NCBI GenBank assembly: GCA_007115705.1
Contig: QXEO01000819.1
Coordinates: 743,445-807,444 of the forward strand
Direction of reading: 5' to 3'
DNA length: 64,000 nt
Origin: Dactylis glomerata
Lineage: Eukaryota > Streptophyta > Magnoliopsida > Poales > Poaceae
The stretch's first letter is position 1; each line of letters opens with the position of its first letter. The position numbers were made by a program, and so were the translations under genes. The notes beneath the pieces are model-generated. The model searched no databases and was not told the DNA's origin. It was given only the letters and a program-made list of their open reading frames with translations. Positions 1 to 11,797 of this stretch are shown here, piece by piece.

Positions 1-530
1 TTTCGATGATTTGCTGAGATATCAAGTAATGAAAAACTTAGCAAATCGTTTTCCTTGTCGGGTAGGGTTTGGAAGCGGTTCAAGTGCGTGACTGACGGTA
101 TCTCTCATGAGAAGCTGACCTTTAGAGTGGTTCAGGTAAGTAGTATGAGATACTTCTATTTTCAATACATTTATGATGCTAGATTATTATTTTGATTATA
201 TTCTATTCTCGTAAAGTGCGACCAGCAGCCACAGGGGATGCATCTATGTGGATACTGCGTTTGCAAGTTCATTCGCATGTTTATCTCTGAGCACAAGGAT
301 TACAGATACGACATAAGCAATATGCATTCACACCTCTATTTTTACCCGTTATTCTTTGTTATCATGATTGACATTCATATTGATCTCTTTTTCTTATATA
401 GTTTACGGCCATGCGGGAGTACCTACCAGAGCAACACGCGATTGCTGTTGCAGAGGAGCTAGCGGCCTTTTTGAGGACAGAAGTTGTAGATGATAAAGGA
501 AGATTTAGTGTAGCTAGGGGCCATTACTAA
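1..530 (+). CDS. C-terminal part of a transposon Ulp1/C48-like protease (partial, spliced)
   Basis: Three coding blocks can be followed. The first is 1 to about 135, ending in CAG|GTAAG. The second starts near 217 after an AAG acceptor and reads CDQQPQGMHLCGYCVCKF. The third starts at 402 after TATATAG and reads AMREYLPEQHAIAVAEEL to a TAA at 528-530. The LCGYCVC block matches the region around the catalytic Cys of plant transposon-borne C48 (SUMO-protease-like) peptidases. The catalytic His and Asp would lie upstream, outside the window or in the first block. The donor of the middle exon could not be fixed, so the exact join is uncertain. It is part of the CACTA element, not a host gene. Confidence 0.55.
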
Positions 531-775
531 TGTTGGTCCATGTAATCGAATAGATGGGCTCTAGTCCCGGTAATTGTGATCTCCATATGATTGTATATAT
601 ATACTCGATCGTAAGATAAGTTATCTTGCATATATATGCACTAACATGTATGCGTAGAATTATATGAAAAGTGTTTTTAAAATGAAGAAAGAAATAAAAT
701 AAAATACAACAAAAATAATTCCCCCGAACACCTAAACCCTAAAACCCTAAAACAAAACAAAATCTGTAGAGGCTC

Positions 776-983
776 TTTAGTCCCGGTCCGTGTTACAAAC
801 CGGGACTAAAGGACCTGTCCTTGAGAGCGCTCCGAGGCGCCCACGTGGAGGCCCTCTAGTCCCGGCTCATAACAGGGCCGGGACTAAAGGTTTAGCCTTT
901 AGTCCCACCTCTGGAGTCCCGGTTGGCAAACCGGGAATAAAGGCCCTTACGGGCTGAGACTAGAGGCCCTGTCCCCACTAGTG
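776..983. repeat. CACTA subterminal repeats and terminus
   Basis: Copies of TAGTCCCGG and CCGGGACTAAAGG occur in direct and inverted orientation, several as short palindromic pairs (for example around 779-810 and 860-890). In CACTA elements such motifs are typical transposase-binding sites. The terminal bases are ACTAGTG at 977-983. Confidence 0.65.
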
Positions 984-1490
984 CGTACATTTTGGTATTA
1001 TCCCACTTAACCACGTGTTCCGGTTGCCTCCTATTCTAATGCAAATTGGAGATGCTCAATGAGTGTCCTCTTTTTACATTTGCTAAGAGAAAACCTCGAT
1101 TATGTATTCAATCCCATCAGTTAGGCTAGATCAGATATGGGAAAGCTTGTCTTTCGTAGATGTCTTTTCTGGTATAAATCTGCCATGGAGGTAATGGGTT
1201 TATATACATTGAGACAGTGACCATGCTTTATGGTGTGGCAACAACTATATAGCTACTGTCGTGCTTTTTATGGTGTGGCTATTCTACTAATGTAGAAAGA
1301 TTTTGCGTAATGAATTCTGATTTATTCTGCTCAACAACTAAGTTGGAAATCATGATAAAATAAATTATGTGATAATATTCTTTTCATAAACAACCTTGCT
1401 CATTTTCTACATAGAAATGCAGATATTTTCTATGTGCATGATCTATGGGAATACGGCGTAAAGTGCACTGTTATTCTGCCAGAGCTAACA
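984..1490. other. Non-coding DNA, nothing recognised
   Basis: AT-rich sequence between the CACTA end and Harbinger-like debris. It has no long reading frame, repeat or terminal inverted repeat that I could recognise. Confidence 0.4.
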
Positions 1491-1492
1491 AG

Positions 1493-3150
1493 AGCATCTC
1501 CAACATAAGCGAATTTTAACATGCACGCGATCGAGTTTGCAACAGTGTTTTTGTTGTTTACAGAGCTGGCGTTGGTTTGCACAATTCAGCCACGCTACTT
1601 TGCCGCGCCGCTAGAAACCCGCTTTACCAGGCGCGCTAAAATGCAGCACGCATGAAGCAGCCGGCTGCATCATATAATTAATAAAAGTTACAAAGAAAAT
1701 ACATATGCATACAATTTCTTTGAAGAAATGATTGAAAACACAGAGAAATAATAGTTCAAATGCATCATAGCTTCATGGTCACACAATTGTTCAAAATCAT
1801 CATCGCACAAGTTCAACAAAATCACATGACACAATGGATAGCGCAAACTGGCATCACACATCATCTTCTCCTCCATTGTTGACATCTCCATCTCCTAGCA
1901 CCTCTTCATTTGACATGTAGGAGCCCATGTCACCATTCGATGAAGCTCCATTGTTCACACCACATGTAGGAGCTAGCATGGAGGAAAACGAGCCACCACC
2001 CATCGAAGCTCCCATGCCTCCAATGCCACCACCAAATGGTGGTCCTCCCACGCCTCCACCAAATGGTGCCCCTCTCATACAATGTGAAAGTCTTGCCAAA
2101 CACCTCCTTGCCTCTCTTGTTCTTCTTTCCTTTTCCCTTGAACATGCTTTGCGCATTGGAGACCTACATACAAGCGACAAAACAAGTAAGAAAGAAGTAG
2201 AAATAGCAAGAAATAAAAGAAGTAGGAATCACAAGTAAGAAACATATTACCCTATCTCTTTCATTGTTTCCACTTGGGTTCACCTTGTCAACACCGGCCA
2301 ACATAGCCTACCACTTTTGACATTCTGATGAAATGACACCCCATCAGGAACAAAGAGATCTATCAGTCCTCTCATATCCACTCCTATTATGAGAACCAAA
2401 GTACTCCTTAATTCTTGCCCAATATGTGTAAAACTTTTGGTCGGTACCCACACCCCATCCATTGCAATTTGCTTCCATGTAATACAAAGCAAAATGTCTT
2501 CGTCCATTGTGTAGTTTGCGGCTCTTCCATTTTGTGTATTTTTGCTGGCTCCACAAAACCTTCTCCATCCATCTCCCCTTCATACTCAAACTCATTATTT
2601 TACTCATATTCTTGTGATGGAGCATCAATATTTTCATGCTCATAATATTTCTATTGAGATGTTTGGAAGTTCAAGGATTGATAAAATGTGTCATCATCAA
2701 CACTACATCAAACAAAATTGAAACAACATACTAAACATTGGTTCCTATGGACACTACATTTTCTTATCGAACATTGCATTTCAAATACTATTGCATCATA
2801 GATATTACATTTCATCATCTCAACTACAACACATATGCATCAACAAATTGAAAATCCAAAAAAATTATACCTTTGAGCCATTTGATCGAACATGTTCATC
2901 GTTGTGTCTGTGGCCGCGACACTAGCTGCTCCACCGACACCGCAGGTGGTCTGGGTGGCGGGGGAGGGCTAAATGATGGCTAGTACTAATCGGCCGCCAG
3001 CGGTTTAACGCGCTTCCCCGTGGAGACTTTGCTTGCCTTCGCCCTTGGTGGTGTTCCTCTCGTGGTGATGGTGACAGGCGCCGCGTGCTTGGGCTATCGT
3101 GGCTTCACCTTAGGGATGGGCGCTAGAGCAGGAGCCGTCGCTATAGCAGT
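1493..3150 (-). mobile_element. PIF/Harbinger-like transposon remnant
   Basis: The left side starts with GAGCATCTCCAACATAAG, a terminus common in grass PIF/Harbinger and Tourist-like elements. The interior holds a decayed minus-strand gene of the Harbinger ORF1 (Myb/SANT-like) type. The right terminus is not clearly found; the segment from 2880 to 3150 is GC-rich and of unknown origin. Extent is approximate. Confidence 0.4.
1860..2645 (-). pseudogene. Harbinger ORF1 Myb/SANT-like protein, broken
   Basis: On the minus strand the peptide GVGTDQKFYTYWARIKEYF near 2390-2450 resembles the 'GxxQK..yWxRIxeyf' block of the Myb/SANT-like protein encoded beside PIF/Harbinger transposases. Downstream the frame continues as a degraded RSLCS-stop-WGVISSECQKW-stop, then VDKVNPSGNNERDR up to a possible donor, matching the NPSGxNExDR motif of that family. 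A Lys-rich then Gly-rich tail follows (about 2150 down to 1860). At least two in-frame stops show that the copy is dead. The family is recognised from motifs only. Confidence 0.5.
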
Positions 3151-3164
3151 GCCGTGCCAATTTA

Positions 3165-3312
3165 GGCACATTAAGTGTGTGTTGTTTTTCCCAACTATGC
3201 ACTTTCCTAGGATTGATGTTCAAGGAGCAAAGGCTTGCAAGACGGGGCCTCCAGCATCCCGTGACGTGCCCGCCGTGTGGTCAATCCAAGGAGACCATGT
3301 CGCACCTCCTTA
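3165..3312 (+). pseudogene. LINE reverse-transcriptase zinc-binding (zf-RVT) fragment
   Basis: The frame reading KEQRLARRGLQHPVTCPPCG then SKETMSHLLRAC has the Cys-X2-Cys ... His-X4-Cys layout of the zf-RVT domain found downstream of reverse transcriptase in plant LINEs. It stops at the MITE that begins at 3313. No reverse transcriptase or RNase H part is nearby, so this is an isolated fragment. Confidence 0.6.
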
Positions 3313-3449
3313 GGGCTTGTTCGGTTAATCCACTTGAAAAGAGGATTAAAGTGGTTTGGAGAGGTTTAGGTGGGATTTTGACTTAAATGGGATCTGACCC
3401 CCTCAATACACCTCAAACCCGCTCGATCACCACCAAACTGAATAGGGCC
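3313..3449. mobile_element. MITE (GGGCTTGTTCGGTT family)
   Basis: The left end GGGCTTGTTCGGTT and the right end, which reads GGCCCTATTCAGTTTGG on the minus strand, form imperfect terminal inverted repeats around 137 bp of non-coding DNA. Similar termini are frequent in grass MITEs. No clear target-site duplication was found. It cuts the LINE zinc-finger fragment to its left. Confidence 0.45.
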
Positions 3450-4169
3450 TCACTGGATGTTCCTTCTAAGACTTTCTGACACGACGTGCTTTCATGATTC
3501 CAATCCACTACCAGAACGCCCGTTGTTGGAGATTATTATGTGGTATAGTGGTCGCATGCTCCTTAATCCACCCTCATGTGTTTGTGCAAGGACACCTATT
3601 CAGTGATCATCTCATTAAACACCATGTTTTAAAAGCAAAGCTGAACATGGGCCCCAAAAGTGTCACTGTCTTTAGCACCAACAATGTCGGTGCAGATTTT
3701 TATCACTTTCCAACAAAGTCACATCAGTAACATGAGTGGAGGCCAGAGAATGCGAGACACCAAGATCTATGATGAAAGTTTACTTCTATTTTTCTTCTTG
3801 TGCTTCTAGACCATGCTCTGGACAAGTAATGAGGTATGGATATCAACTATTTATGTGCATAGAAGATATGTTTCAAATGTATTTATCAACTCAAACCGTG
3901 GGGCACATTATAAGGGTGCTTGTGAAATGTTAAACAAAATGCAACTAGGCTATATCATGGATTTGAATATGATCATAGAAAAAACATAGGGACTCATACT
4001 GAAGTATTGGGGTGTTACTAGATGGATACTAAAGAGATAATTGTTAAATATGGTAATTATGCACATGTGTTACTGTAAAATTATGGCATTAATTAGAGTT
4101 GCAAGTTTTTTTGGTGGCGCTGCATTTTCTATTTCTCTCTCATTGCGACTTATGGTCATGTTTACTACT
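3450..4169. other. Non-coding DNA, nothing recognised
   Basis: AT-rich stretch with only short, unconvincing reading frames. No repeat family was recognised. Confidence 0.35.
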
Positions 4170-4171
4170 TA

Positions 4172-4261
4172 CTCTGATCGGAAATAAGTGTCAATAATTC
4201 TGTACTAACTTGGTATAAAGTTTGTACTAAATCTTTATCACTTATTTCAGATCAGAGGGAA
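4172..4261. mobile_element. Stowaway-like MITE
   Basis: A 90-bp element with inverted ends: CTCTGATCGGAAATAAGTG on the left, CACTTATTTCAGATCAGAGG on the right. It is flanked by TA dinucleotides (4170-4171 and 4262-4263), the target preference of Tc1/mariner Stowaway MITEs. Confidence 0.7.
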
Positions 4262-4329
4262 TAGTATCTACTCAAACCAACGCAAGCAAGTAAATCCAAG
4301 ATAAAATACACAAAAAGAAAAAAAATATC

Positions 4330-4689
4330 ATATTGGGACCCCGAATCCGGTACTACTGATTGGAGCCAAGTAGCGCTCACTTGACTTGAAAAAGAATATC
4401 CCTTCGCCCCCCTTCGAGGGTGACAGGGCTCCCATACCTAACAGAGGTCGTCGGCGGTGGCGGATCTTATTTTCCCGTGTCTTGGGGGGCAGGATGGGGC
4501 TCTCCCTTCCCTGGCAGTGGTGCACCCCTGGAGGCTCTAGTCCGGTGCGATCGGGTGACGCTGGCAGCGATGCCTTCCTACGGCGGCAACTCTTGGTTGC
4601 AGGAGACTCCATCGACGGCTAGTTCCTGGTATGGGTGTCCCGGCCCTAGATGGCATCGAGCAGGCTAGAGTCTACAGTGGCATGGGTAT
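4330..4689 (+). other. Old non-coding retroposon-like host segment, part 1
   Basis: A GC-rich segment of alternating stop codons that looks like the untranslated parts of grass non-LTR retroposons. It is the ground layer of the nest: removing elements D and A joins 4330-4689 to 11798-12068 and then 27321-27660. The GGTAT at 4685-4689 is the left target duplication of D. No protein function is claimed. Confidence 0.35.
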
Positions 4690-6310
4690 TGCTTGGCGTG
4701 GTGGTGATGATGTAAATCACCGTCCAGTTGGGAACCCCAAGAGAAAGGTATGATGAGCACAGCAGCAAGTTTTTCCCTCAGTAAGAAACCAAGGTTTATC
4801 GAATCCAGTAGGAAAAAGCCAAACTCCAGAAGGTGATGCTTGCTAGCTTAGTGACACTCCAACAAGGGCGCCGTTTACGACACTTGTTGGCGCGTCTTCA
4901 ACTAGTAGCAACGCAGAACCTGCACACAACACAACCAAGAACTTTGCTCCCAACTTACGATGAGGTTGTCAATCTCACCGGTTTGCTGTAAGCAAAGGAA
5001 TGAGCGTATCGCGTGGAAAGCAATAGTAGTATGCGAGAAAGTAAACAGTGCGAGTAAAGTAAACAGGTGGTAGCAATATAAAGAAAATTGGACTGGGGTC
5101 CACAGTTCACTAGTGGTGTCTCTCCATAAGATAAATAACACATGCTGGGTAAACAAATTACAGTTGGGCAATTGATAGAATAAAGATAACATGCATATGT
5201 CAAGAGGATCACTATGAGATTTACTCTGGGCATTACAACAAAATATATAGACCGCCATCCAACTGCATCTATGACTAATAATCCACCCACGGGGAATCAT
5301 CCGAGGACCCCATGAATATTAAGTTGCGAACAACAGATAATTGCATTAAGTAAAGTGTGTAATGTAAACAAAGCATATGTCCTTGGACATAAGAATGTTG
5401 TTTTCTCCCTAGTGGCAATAGCACATCTACAACCTTAGAGGTTTCTGTCACTCCCCCAGATTAAATAGAGGCATGAACCCAACTATCGAGCATAAATACC
5501 CCCTCTTGGAGTCACTAGTATCTACTTGGCCAAGATAGCTACTAACAACAGAGAGCATGCAAGATCATAAACAACATAGAGATAACATAAGATAATATTC
5601 AGCACATCGGATCCCAACAAACACAACATGTAGAATTACATAACGGTGATCTCGATCATGTAAGGCAGCTCACGAGATCTAAACATGAAGCACATGGTGG
5701 AGAAGACAACCAACTAGCTACTGCTATGGACCCATAGTCCAAGGTAGACTACTCACTCATCGAGCCGGAGGCAAGCATGGCGATGAAGAAGACCCCCAGT
5801 GGCGATTCCCCTCTCCGGCAGGGTGCCGGGAAGAGCTTCTGGACCCTCCCGATCTCGGGTCGACGACGGCGGCGGATCGCGATGTGTTTCTGGAAAATTG
5901 ATCGGGTCCTTAGGTTTTTCCCGTCGGGGGGTCTTTATAGGCGAAGGGGCAGCGTCAGAAGTGGACCAGGGTGGTCTCACACATAGGGGGCGTGGCCAGG
6001 GGCTGGGCCGCGCCGCCCTGTTGTGTGGCCAGCCCGTGGCTCATCTTCGTCTCCTCTTCGGTCTTCTGGAAGCTTCGTTAAATAATAGGAGGTTCGGCTT
6101 TTGTTTCGTCCAATTCCGAGAATATTTCCTGTGTAACTTTTATGAAACACAAAAACAGCAGAAAACAGGGAACTAGCACTGTGGCATCTTGTTAATAGGT
6201 TAGTTCCGAAAAATGCATAAAAATGCCACGAAGTGTAACAAGACACTAAGCAAATGGTGTAAAAACAAGCATGTAGCATAAAAAATTATAGATACGTTTG
6301 AGACGTATCA
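4690..6310 (-). repeat. LTR of element D (3' LTR in element orientation)
   Basis: It is 1621 bp, starting TGCTTGGCG and ending ACGTATCA on the plus strand. Compared with the 10145 copy it lacks about 27 bp near 5602, where the partner has a CTTCAACTCAATCATAACAC segment. Confidence 0.9.
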
Positions 6311-9239
6311 AGCATCCCCAAGCTTAACTCCTGCTCGTCCTCGAGTAGGTAAGTGATAACAAAGAAATAATTTTTTAGGTGACATGCACCTACACAATCT
6401 TGATCATCTATGTAAGCATTGAGTGCTAGGATCAAAAGAACTTAAAACATGGTCATGAAAGATATAATCTTGATAGAAGAAACTTAGCAACCATGTTATA
6501 ACATGAAAAAGAACACAAACAAAAGATCATGAAAATGAAACAATGAAAGTCAAATGTGTGTTCAAATCATATGGAAAAATATAGCAAATGGTTTTCAGCT
6601 TGTCCTTCATGGTATAGCAAAACATAAATGCATAGGACACCTTCAAGTTTAAGAGGGCGACTAGATACAAATAATTTGAGAACAAGTGAAACCAAAATCA
6701 TGAATCAATCAATGAAAACTTTGGGACAATGCACATTATACTAAGAATGACAACTATGCTCTCTTAGACGGTGCATAAAGATAGAAGGTGGTGACTCAAC
6801 ATAAAAGTAAAAGAAGGCCCTTCGCAGAGGGAAGCAGTGATTGCGAGTTTTATAAACCTTCAAAAATTATGGTACTTACTAGCTTTGAGCTCTCATTGCC
6901 CCCATCATAAGCATCTTGAATGGTTAAAGTTAATGCGAGTACAATTATGAAGCATATGCTTGACAAATCATAAGTTGAAAACCTCGTGTCCCGTGAAGTA
7001 CGAATACCTAAACCTCATGCTACTCGACTTAGAGTCCCAAGCAAGCTCTTGTCATTGTAAATATATGTGTATCATCGAGAACCGCCAACGGGTACCTCCT
7101 GCCCGATGACATGGAACAAGCCCACATCAAAATGACAAGACAAACAGACAATGAACACCTCGACATCTCTTTTATTTACCATTGGTATAGCTTTTTATTT
7201 TGAGATGCCTCGTCGAATGTCCACTATGGGCATGCTGTAAATTTCTACCATGAATTATGCATGGCTTAGATTAGCGGCCCAGGCATTTCTCTAACACATA
7301 CAAGAACTCCATGATTCCGCAAGATTCCCAAGTTGTTTCACATCGCGAGTATCCATAAACAAAAGATCACGATATCAACTCAAATAAGAAGTGCAATGTT
7401 GAAAGCTTACCCCATGACGGCATGGTTTGGCTAATTTTCAACTTACAACTTACAAGCATAACAACTCAACATAAGAGAGCCACAATGTCAAATTTTTAAG
7501 AATGAGAAAAGTAAAGTGTGCCATCAGGTTCGTGAGAGCTTTACTGACCAATTTTCGCATAACACCAAAAAGAGTTTAATTTGAAGGATAGATAAAAGCA
7601 AGTCAAATGTATTTTGGAATAGCAAATTGCTAATAGGTATGTATGGTGGACACATTGGAACAACTTGGTTTTTAGGAGTTGGATGCACGAGTAGAGCTCA
7701 TACTCAGTACAAAATGAGGGCTAGCAAAAGACTGGGAGCGACCAACTAAGAGGGCAATAACGGCCATAATAATGCAAAGCGACAAAGCAACATTAAAAAG
7801 AAGCATAAGATAGCATCAAAAGTCAAAAACTAAATGATCATAGAGGCTTATGGTGACTTTTTATGAGTCTAACATGTGTAAGCATGCGCCAAGTCATCCC
7901 AAATAAAGCATCAAGGAGAAAACCAAAATAATGCTTCCAAATAATAAAAACAACGCATGATTTTTTCAAAGGCTCATTAAGCAATCTCAGTCATTTGAGA
8001 CAAGTCATGCTACAGTAAAACCACTAAGCATACTATCAAAAAGACATCAAGCACGACATGCAAAAGCCTAGGCCGCAGTCTACACAAGCTCCTTTTTGTA
8101 CCACTTTTTTGTTGGAAACTTTTTCTCTTTTCCAATACCATTCGAACCTTTTTAAAACAACTCTTTTGATGAAAACCAACATAGACCAGAGGTCAAAATA
8201 CACCTTGATGCAAAGATATAAGATCTGAACACAAATCAAGGCGAAAAACGAAAGCTAAACGCAGTTCTAGAAAAAGAGAACACTCGTTGAACGATAAGAG
8301 TGAAAAACGGAGTGTTCTTGGCAAATGAAAAGCAAGGCAAGTTCTCCAAAAGAAATTTGTTGGGGGTCCAACCATTTATTTCAGCAAACAAAACTAAACA
8401 AAACTTAAAACTAAAACAACTGACGCTCCAAGAAAAATGCATAGTGCATGAAGCAATAAAAATATAGTGTGTTGAAAGGTGACCTGATTTTTGCCGATGA
8501 AGAAGGGGTGCCTCGGGGGCATCCCCAAGCTTTGACGCTTGTACCTCTTGGATATTTCTTGGGGTGCGTGGCCATCCCCAAGCTTGAGCTTTTGTCCATT
8601 ATTCAACTCATCTCATCATTCTCCAATCCCTACACTTGAAAACTTCCTTCATACAAAACTCAACACAATTCTATTAGCAACATTAGTGTAAGCATAATAA
8701 TGAATCAACCTCTTTTTGCTTCAGGTTTCAACTCAAAACCACCACATATAAAGCATATACTACTGTAGCAACTTCTCCAAAAGTTCCGTGATCAAAAGAA
8801 CTAAAAAAGAAAGCGATCGAGAGGCAAACACAAATAATGGCAGAAATTTGTCAAAACAGAACAGCTGACAAAGGTCGAATTTTTAGAGGGTTTTCTGTTG
8901 CTCAAATCAAAAAGTGTTAAACTAATGAAAGTTTGGATATAACCTGGGGCATATGCACAAGAAATCGCAGGTCAAAAAGATATTCTGAGATTTTTCATGA
9001 ATTTTTACGGTGCAGCACCGAAATCTGTTTTAGGACAGCAACTTCCCCAAATCTTACCTCACTCAAATTAGAGGCTTCTCTTGGCACAACAATGAAATAA
9101 AAATGATAAGGAGAGGTTATTACAGTAGTAATAACTTCCAAGACTCAAATAAAAGAAAAAGAACTGAAAGTAAAACATTGGGTTATCTCCCAAGAGTGCT
9201 TTTCTTTAACGCCTTTGAGCTAGGCACAGAAAGTGCGAA
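6311..9239 (-). other. Non-coding 3' region of element D
   Basis: Nearly 2.9 kb without credible reading frames between gag and the 3' LTR. Read on the minus strand it is recognisably homologous to 31580-34166 of element E, for example around the shared block near 7980-8060 and 32760-32850. Conservation of a long non-coding stretch between two copies points to a stable family structure rather than random decay of pol. Confidence 0.7.
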
Positions 9240-9983
9240 TCAAGTATTTTCGAAAGAAGCATTAAGATCAATTGTTTCCTCAAGATCACCACTTACCACA
9301 CTAGTCACTTTAGAGGTTCCCGAAGATGATTCAACCTGCAAGTCACTCTTAGTTGAACTAAAAGTCTTACCAATCTGAAAAACATGCTGCGGTTTAGGCA
9401 CATACACCTTGGGAACATACATAAATTTTTGCTCTTTTCCAACAGAAGCTTTCTCCTTTTTAAACTTAAGAGAAGAGAAAATTGAACTTAAAGTTTCCAT
9501 AGATTCCTCTAGTTTCCCAATCCTAAGGTTTTGACTATCAAGAGTAGTGCTAGCCTCTAAAACGGTGATTCTCTTACCGATACTTTCTATCAATTCATTA
9601 ACATGGCTAGCATTATCAAGGATATTTGACAAACTTTTTTCGGAAGAGCTAAGCTTTTCTAAAACTTCCTCCAAAGTGACCTCGATTTTAACAACATGAA
9701 TAGGTGGTACTCCCACTAAACTTTCAATTAACGTGCATGCTTGAAGAGCGAGAGTACCCAGAAAATTACCTCCTGCAAGAGTATCAAGAACATACCTATT
9801 CCAACTAGATATACCAACAAAAAAATTTCTAAGGAGGATCATGGTAGAATGCTTATTTGTACACCTATGATGAGAATTGCTAATACGGTACCAAGCATCT
9901 TTCAAACTCTCTTCCCCTTGTTGCTTAAAAGTACGAACTTCAACTTCAGGATTACTCATTCTAAAAAAGCTAAAAGCAGACAA
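9240..9983 (-). CDS. Gag-like protein with coiled-coil tail (element D)
   Basis: 247 codons. The N-terminus VRTFKQQGEESLKDAWYRI matches the start of Athila-type gag proteins and aligns with element E (FTFKQKDEESFKEAWSRI). After about residue 95 the two proteins part. This one has a Leu- and Glu-rich segment with heptad spacing (LEEVLEKLSSSEKSL, then IGKRITVLEAS and IGKLEESMETL), probably a coiled coil. It has no zinc knuckle and no aspartic-protease motif. The Met at RMSNPEVEV, a few residues in, is an alternative start. The likely role is particle formation. The frame is open, which argues for recent function or purifying selection. Confidence 0.6.
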   Translation of the reverse strand: MSAFSFFRMSNPEVEVRTFKQQGEESLKDAWYRISNSHHRCTNKHSTMILLRNFFVGISSWNRYVLDTLAGGNFLGTLALQACTLIESLVGVPPIHVVKIEVTLEEVLEKLSSSEKSLSNILDNASHVNELIESIGKRITVLEASTTLDSQNLRIGKLEESMETLSSIFSSLKFKKEKASVGKEQKFMYVPKVYVPKPQHVFQIGKTFSSTKSDLQVESSSGTSKVTSVVSGDLEETIDLNASFENT

Positions 9984-10120
9984 GTAAAAATAATAACTAA
10001 GTGGAATTTTTTGTGTGTGTTATTGATAAAACGATGCAAGCAAAAATAAAGTAAAGGAAAACTTAAAACAAAGTAAAGATGTGCGTGCGAAACTCCTCTT
10101 GCAGAAGTCTTCTTTTTCCT

Positions 10121-10134
10121 CGGCAACGGCGCCA
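10121..10134 (-). promoter_or_regulatory. Primer-binding site of element D
   Basis: The minus strand reads TGGCGCCGTTGCCG ten bases inside the right LTR. This is the tRNA-type primer site (tRNA-Asp class by usual assignment) of Athila- and Tat-like elements, and it fixes the element orientation as minus. Confidence 0.7.
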
Positions 10135-10144
10135 GAAAAATCTT

Positions 10145-11792
10145 TGCTTGGCGTGGTGGTGATGATATAAATCACTGTCCAGTTGGGAACCCCAAGAGGA
10201 AGGTATGATGAGCACAGCAGCAAGTTTTTCCCTCAGTAAGAAACCAAGGTTTATCAAATCCAGTAGGAAAAAGCCAAACTCCAGAAGGTGATGCTTGCTA
10301 GCTTAGTGACACTCCAATAAGGGCACCGTTTACGACACTTGTTGGCGCGTCTTCAACTAGTAGCAACGCGGAACCTGCACACAACACAACCAAGAACTTT
10401 GCTCCCAACTTACGATGAGGTTGTCAATCTCACCGGTTTACTGTAAACAAAGGAATGAGCATATCGAGTGGAAAGCAATAGTAGTATGCGAGAAAGTAAA
10501 CCGTGCGAGTAAAGTAAACATGTGGTAGCAATATAAAGGAAATTGGACCGGGGTCCACAGTTCACTAGTGGTGTCTCTCCATAAGATAAATAACAACATG
10601 CTGGGTAAACAAATTACAGTTGGGCAATTGATAGAATAAAGATAACGTGCATATGTCAAGAGGATCACTATGAGATTTACTCTAGGCATTACAACAAAAT
10701 ACATAGACCGCCATCCAACTGCATCTATGACTAATAATCCACCCACGGGGAATCATCCGAGGACCCCGTGAATATTAAGTAGCGAACAACAGATAATTGC
10801 ATTAAGCAAAGTGTGTAATGTAAACAAAGCATATGTCCTTGGATATAAGAATGTTATTTTCTCCCTAGTGGCAACAGCACATCTACAACCTTAGAGGTTT
10901 CTGTCACTCCCCTAGATTAAATAGAGGCATGAACCCACTATCGAGCATAAATACCCCCTCTTGGAGTCACTAGCAACTACTCGGCCAAGATAGCTACTAA
11001 CAAGGGAGAGCATGCAAGATCATAAACAACATAGAGATAACATAAGATAAAATTCAGTACTTCAACTCAATCATAACACCAATATTCATCGGATCCCAAC
11101 AAACACAACATATAGAATTACATAACAGTGATCTCGATCATGTAAGGCAGCTCACGAGATCTAAACATGAAGCACATGGTGGAGAAGACAACCAACTAGC
11201 TACTGCTATGGACCCATAGTCCAAGGTAGACTACTCGCTCATCGCGCCGGAGGCAAGCATGGCGATGAAGAAGACCTCCGGTGGCGATTCCCCTCTACGG
11301 CACGGTGCCGGGAAGAGCTTCTGGACCCTCCCGATCTCGGGTCGACGACGGCGGCGGATCGCGATGTGTTTCTGAAAAATTGATCAGGTCCTTAGGTTTT
11401 TCCCGTCGGGGGGTCTTTATAGGCGAAGGGGCAGCGTCAGAAGTGGACCAGGGTGGTCTCACACATAGGGGGCGCGGCCAGGGCCTGGGCTGCGCCGCCC
11501 TGTTGTGTGGCCAACCCGTGGCTCGTCTTCGTCTCCTCTTCGGTCTTCTGGAAGCTTCGTTAAATAATAGGAGGTTCGGCTTTTGTTTCGTCCAATTCTG
11601 AGAATATTTCCTGTGTAACTTTTCTGAAACACAAAAACAGCAGAAAATAAGGAACTGGCACTGTGGCATCTTGTTAATAGGTTAGTTCCGAAAAATGCAT
11701 AAAAATACCACGAAGTGTAACAAAACACTAAGCAAATGGTATAAAAACAAGTATGGAGCATAAAAAATTATAGATACGTTTGAGACGTATCA
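10145..11792 (-). repeat. LTR of element D (5' LTR in element orientation)
   Basis: 1648 bp, same ends as the 4690 copy. As the 5' LTR it should hold the element promoter. On the minus strand TATAAAG lies at 11421-11415 in a GC-rich block also found in element E. Confidence 0.9.
11415..11421 (-). promoter_or_regulatory. TATA box of element D 5' LTR
   Basis: TATAAAG on the minus strand, at the same place as the TATA of element E (29306-29312) and followed by a similar GC-rich leader. It is the probable core promoter. Confidence 0.5.
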
Positions 11793-11797
11793 GGTAT

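Larger units (their letters stand above)
1..983 (+). mobile_element. CACTA (En/Spm-like) transposon, right-hand end
   Basis: The sequence ends at 983 in ...CCCCACTAGTG, which reads CACTAGTGGGGACAGGG on the minus strand, the terminal signature of CACTA elements. Inside it lie subterminal motifs of the CTTTAGTCCCGG / CCGGGACTAAAG type in both orientations. Further in is a coding remnant resembling the Ulp1-type protease that many plant CACTA elements carry. The other terminus lies off the left edge, so neither the target duplication nor the transposase can be seen. The family assignment rests on the terminus, the subterminal repeats and the protease remnant. Confidence 0.75.
4690..11792 (-). 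mobile_element. Element D: Athila-like non-autonomous LTR retrotransposon
   Basis: Two LTRs (4690-6310 and 10145-11792) start TG and end CA and are flanked by a perfect GGTAT duplication (4685-4689, 11793-11797). The element reads on the minus strand. The primer-binding site is next to the right LTR, the polypurine-type end next to the left LTR (GGGGATGCT), and a gag-like frame is at 9240-9983. No protease, reverse transcriptase or integrase is present in the 3.8-kb interior, so mobility would need proteins from elsewhere. The LTRs differ by about 2.5-3% plus a 27-bp indel (by eye), suggesting an insertion older than that of relative E. Confidence 0.9.
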
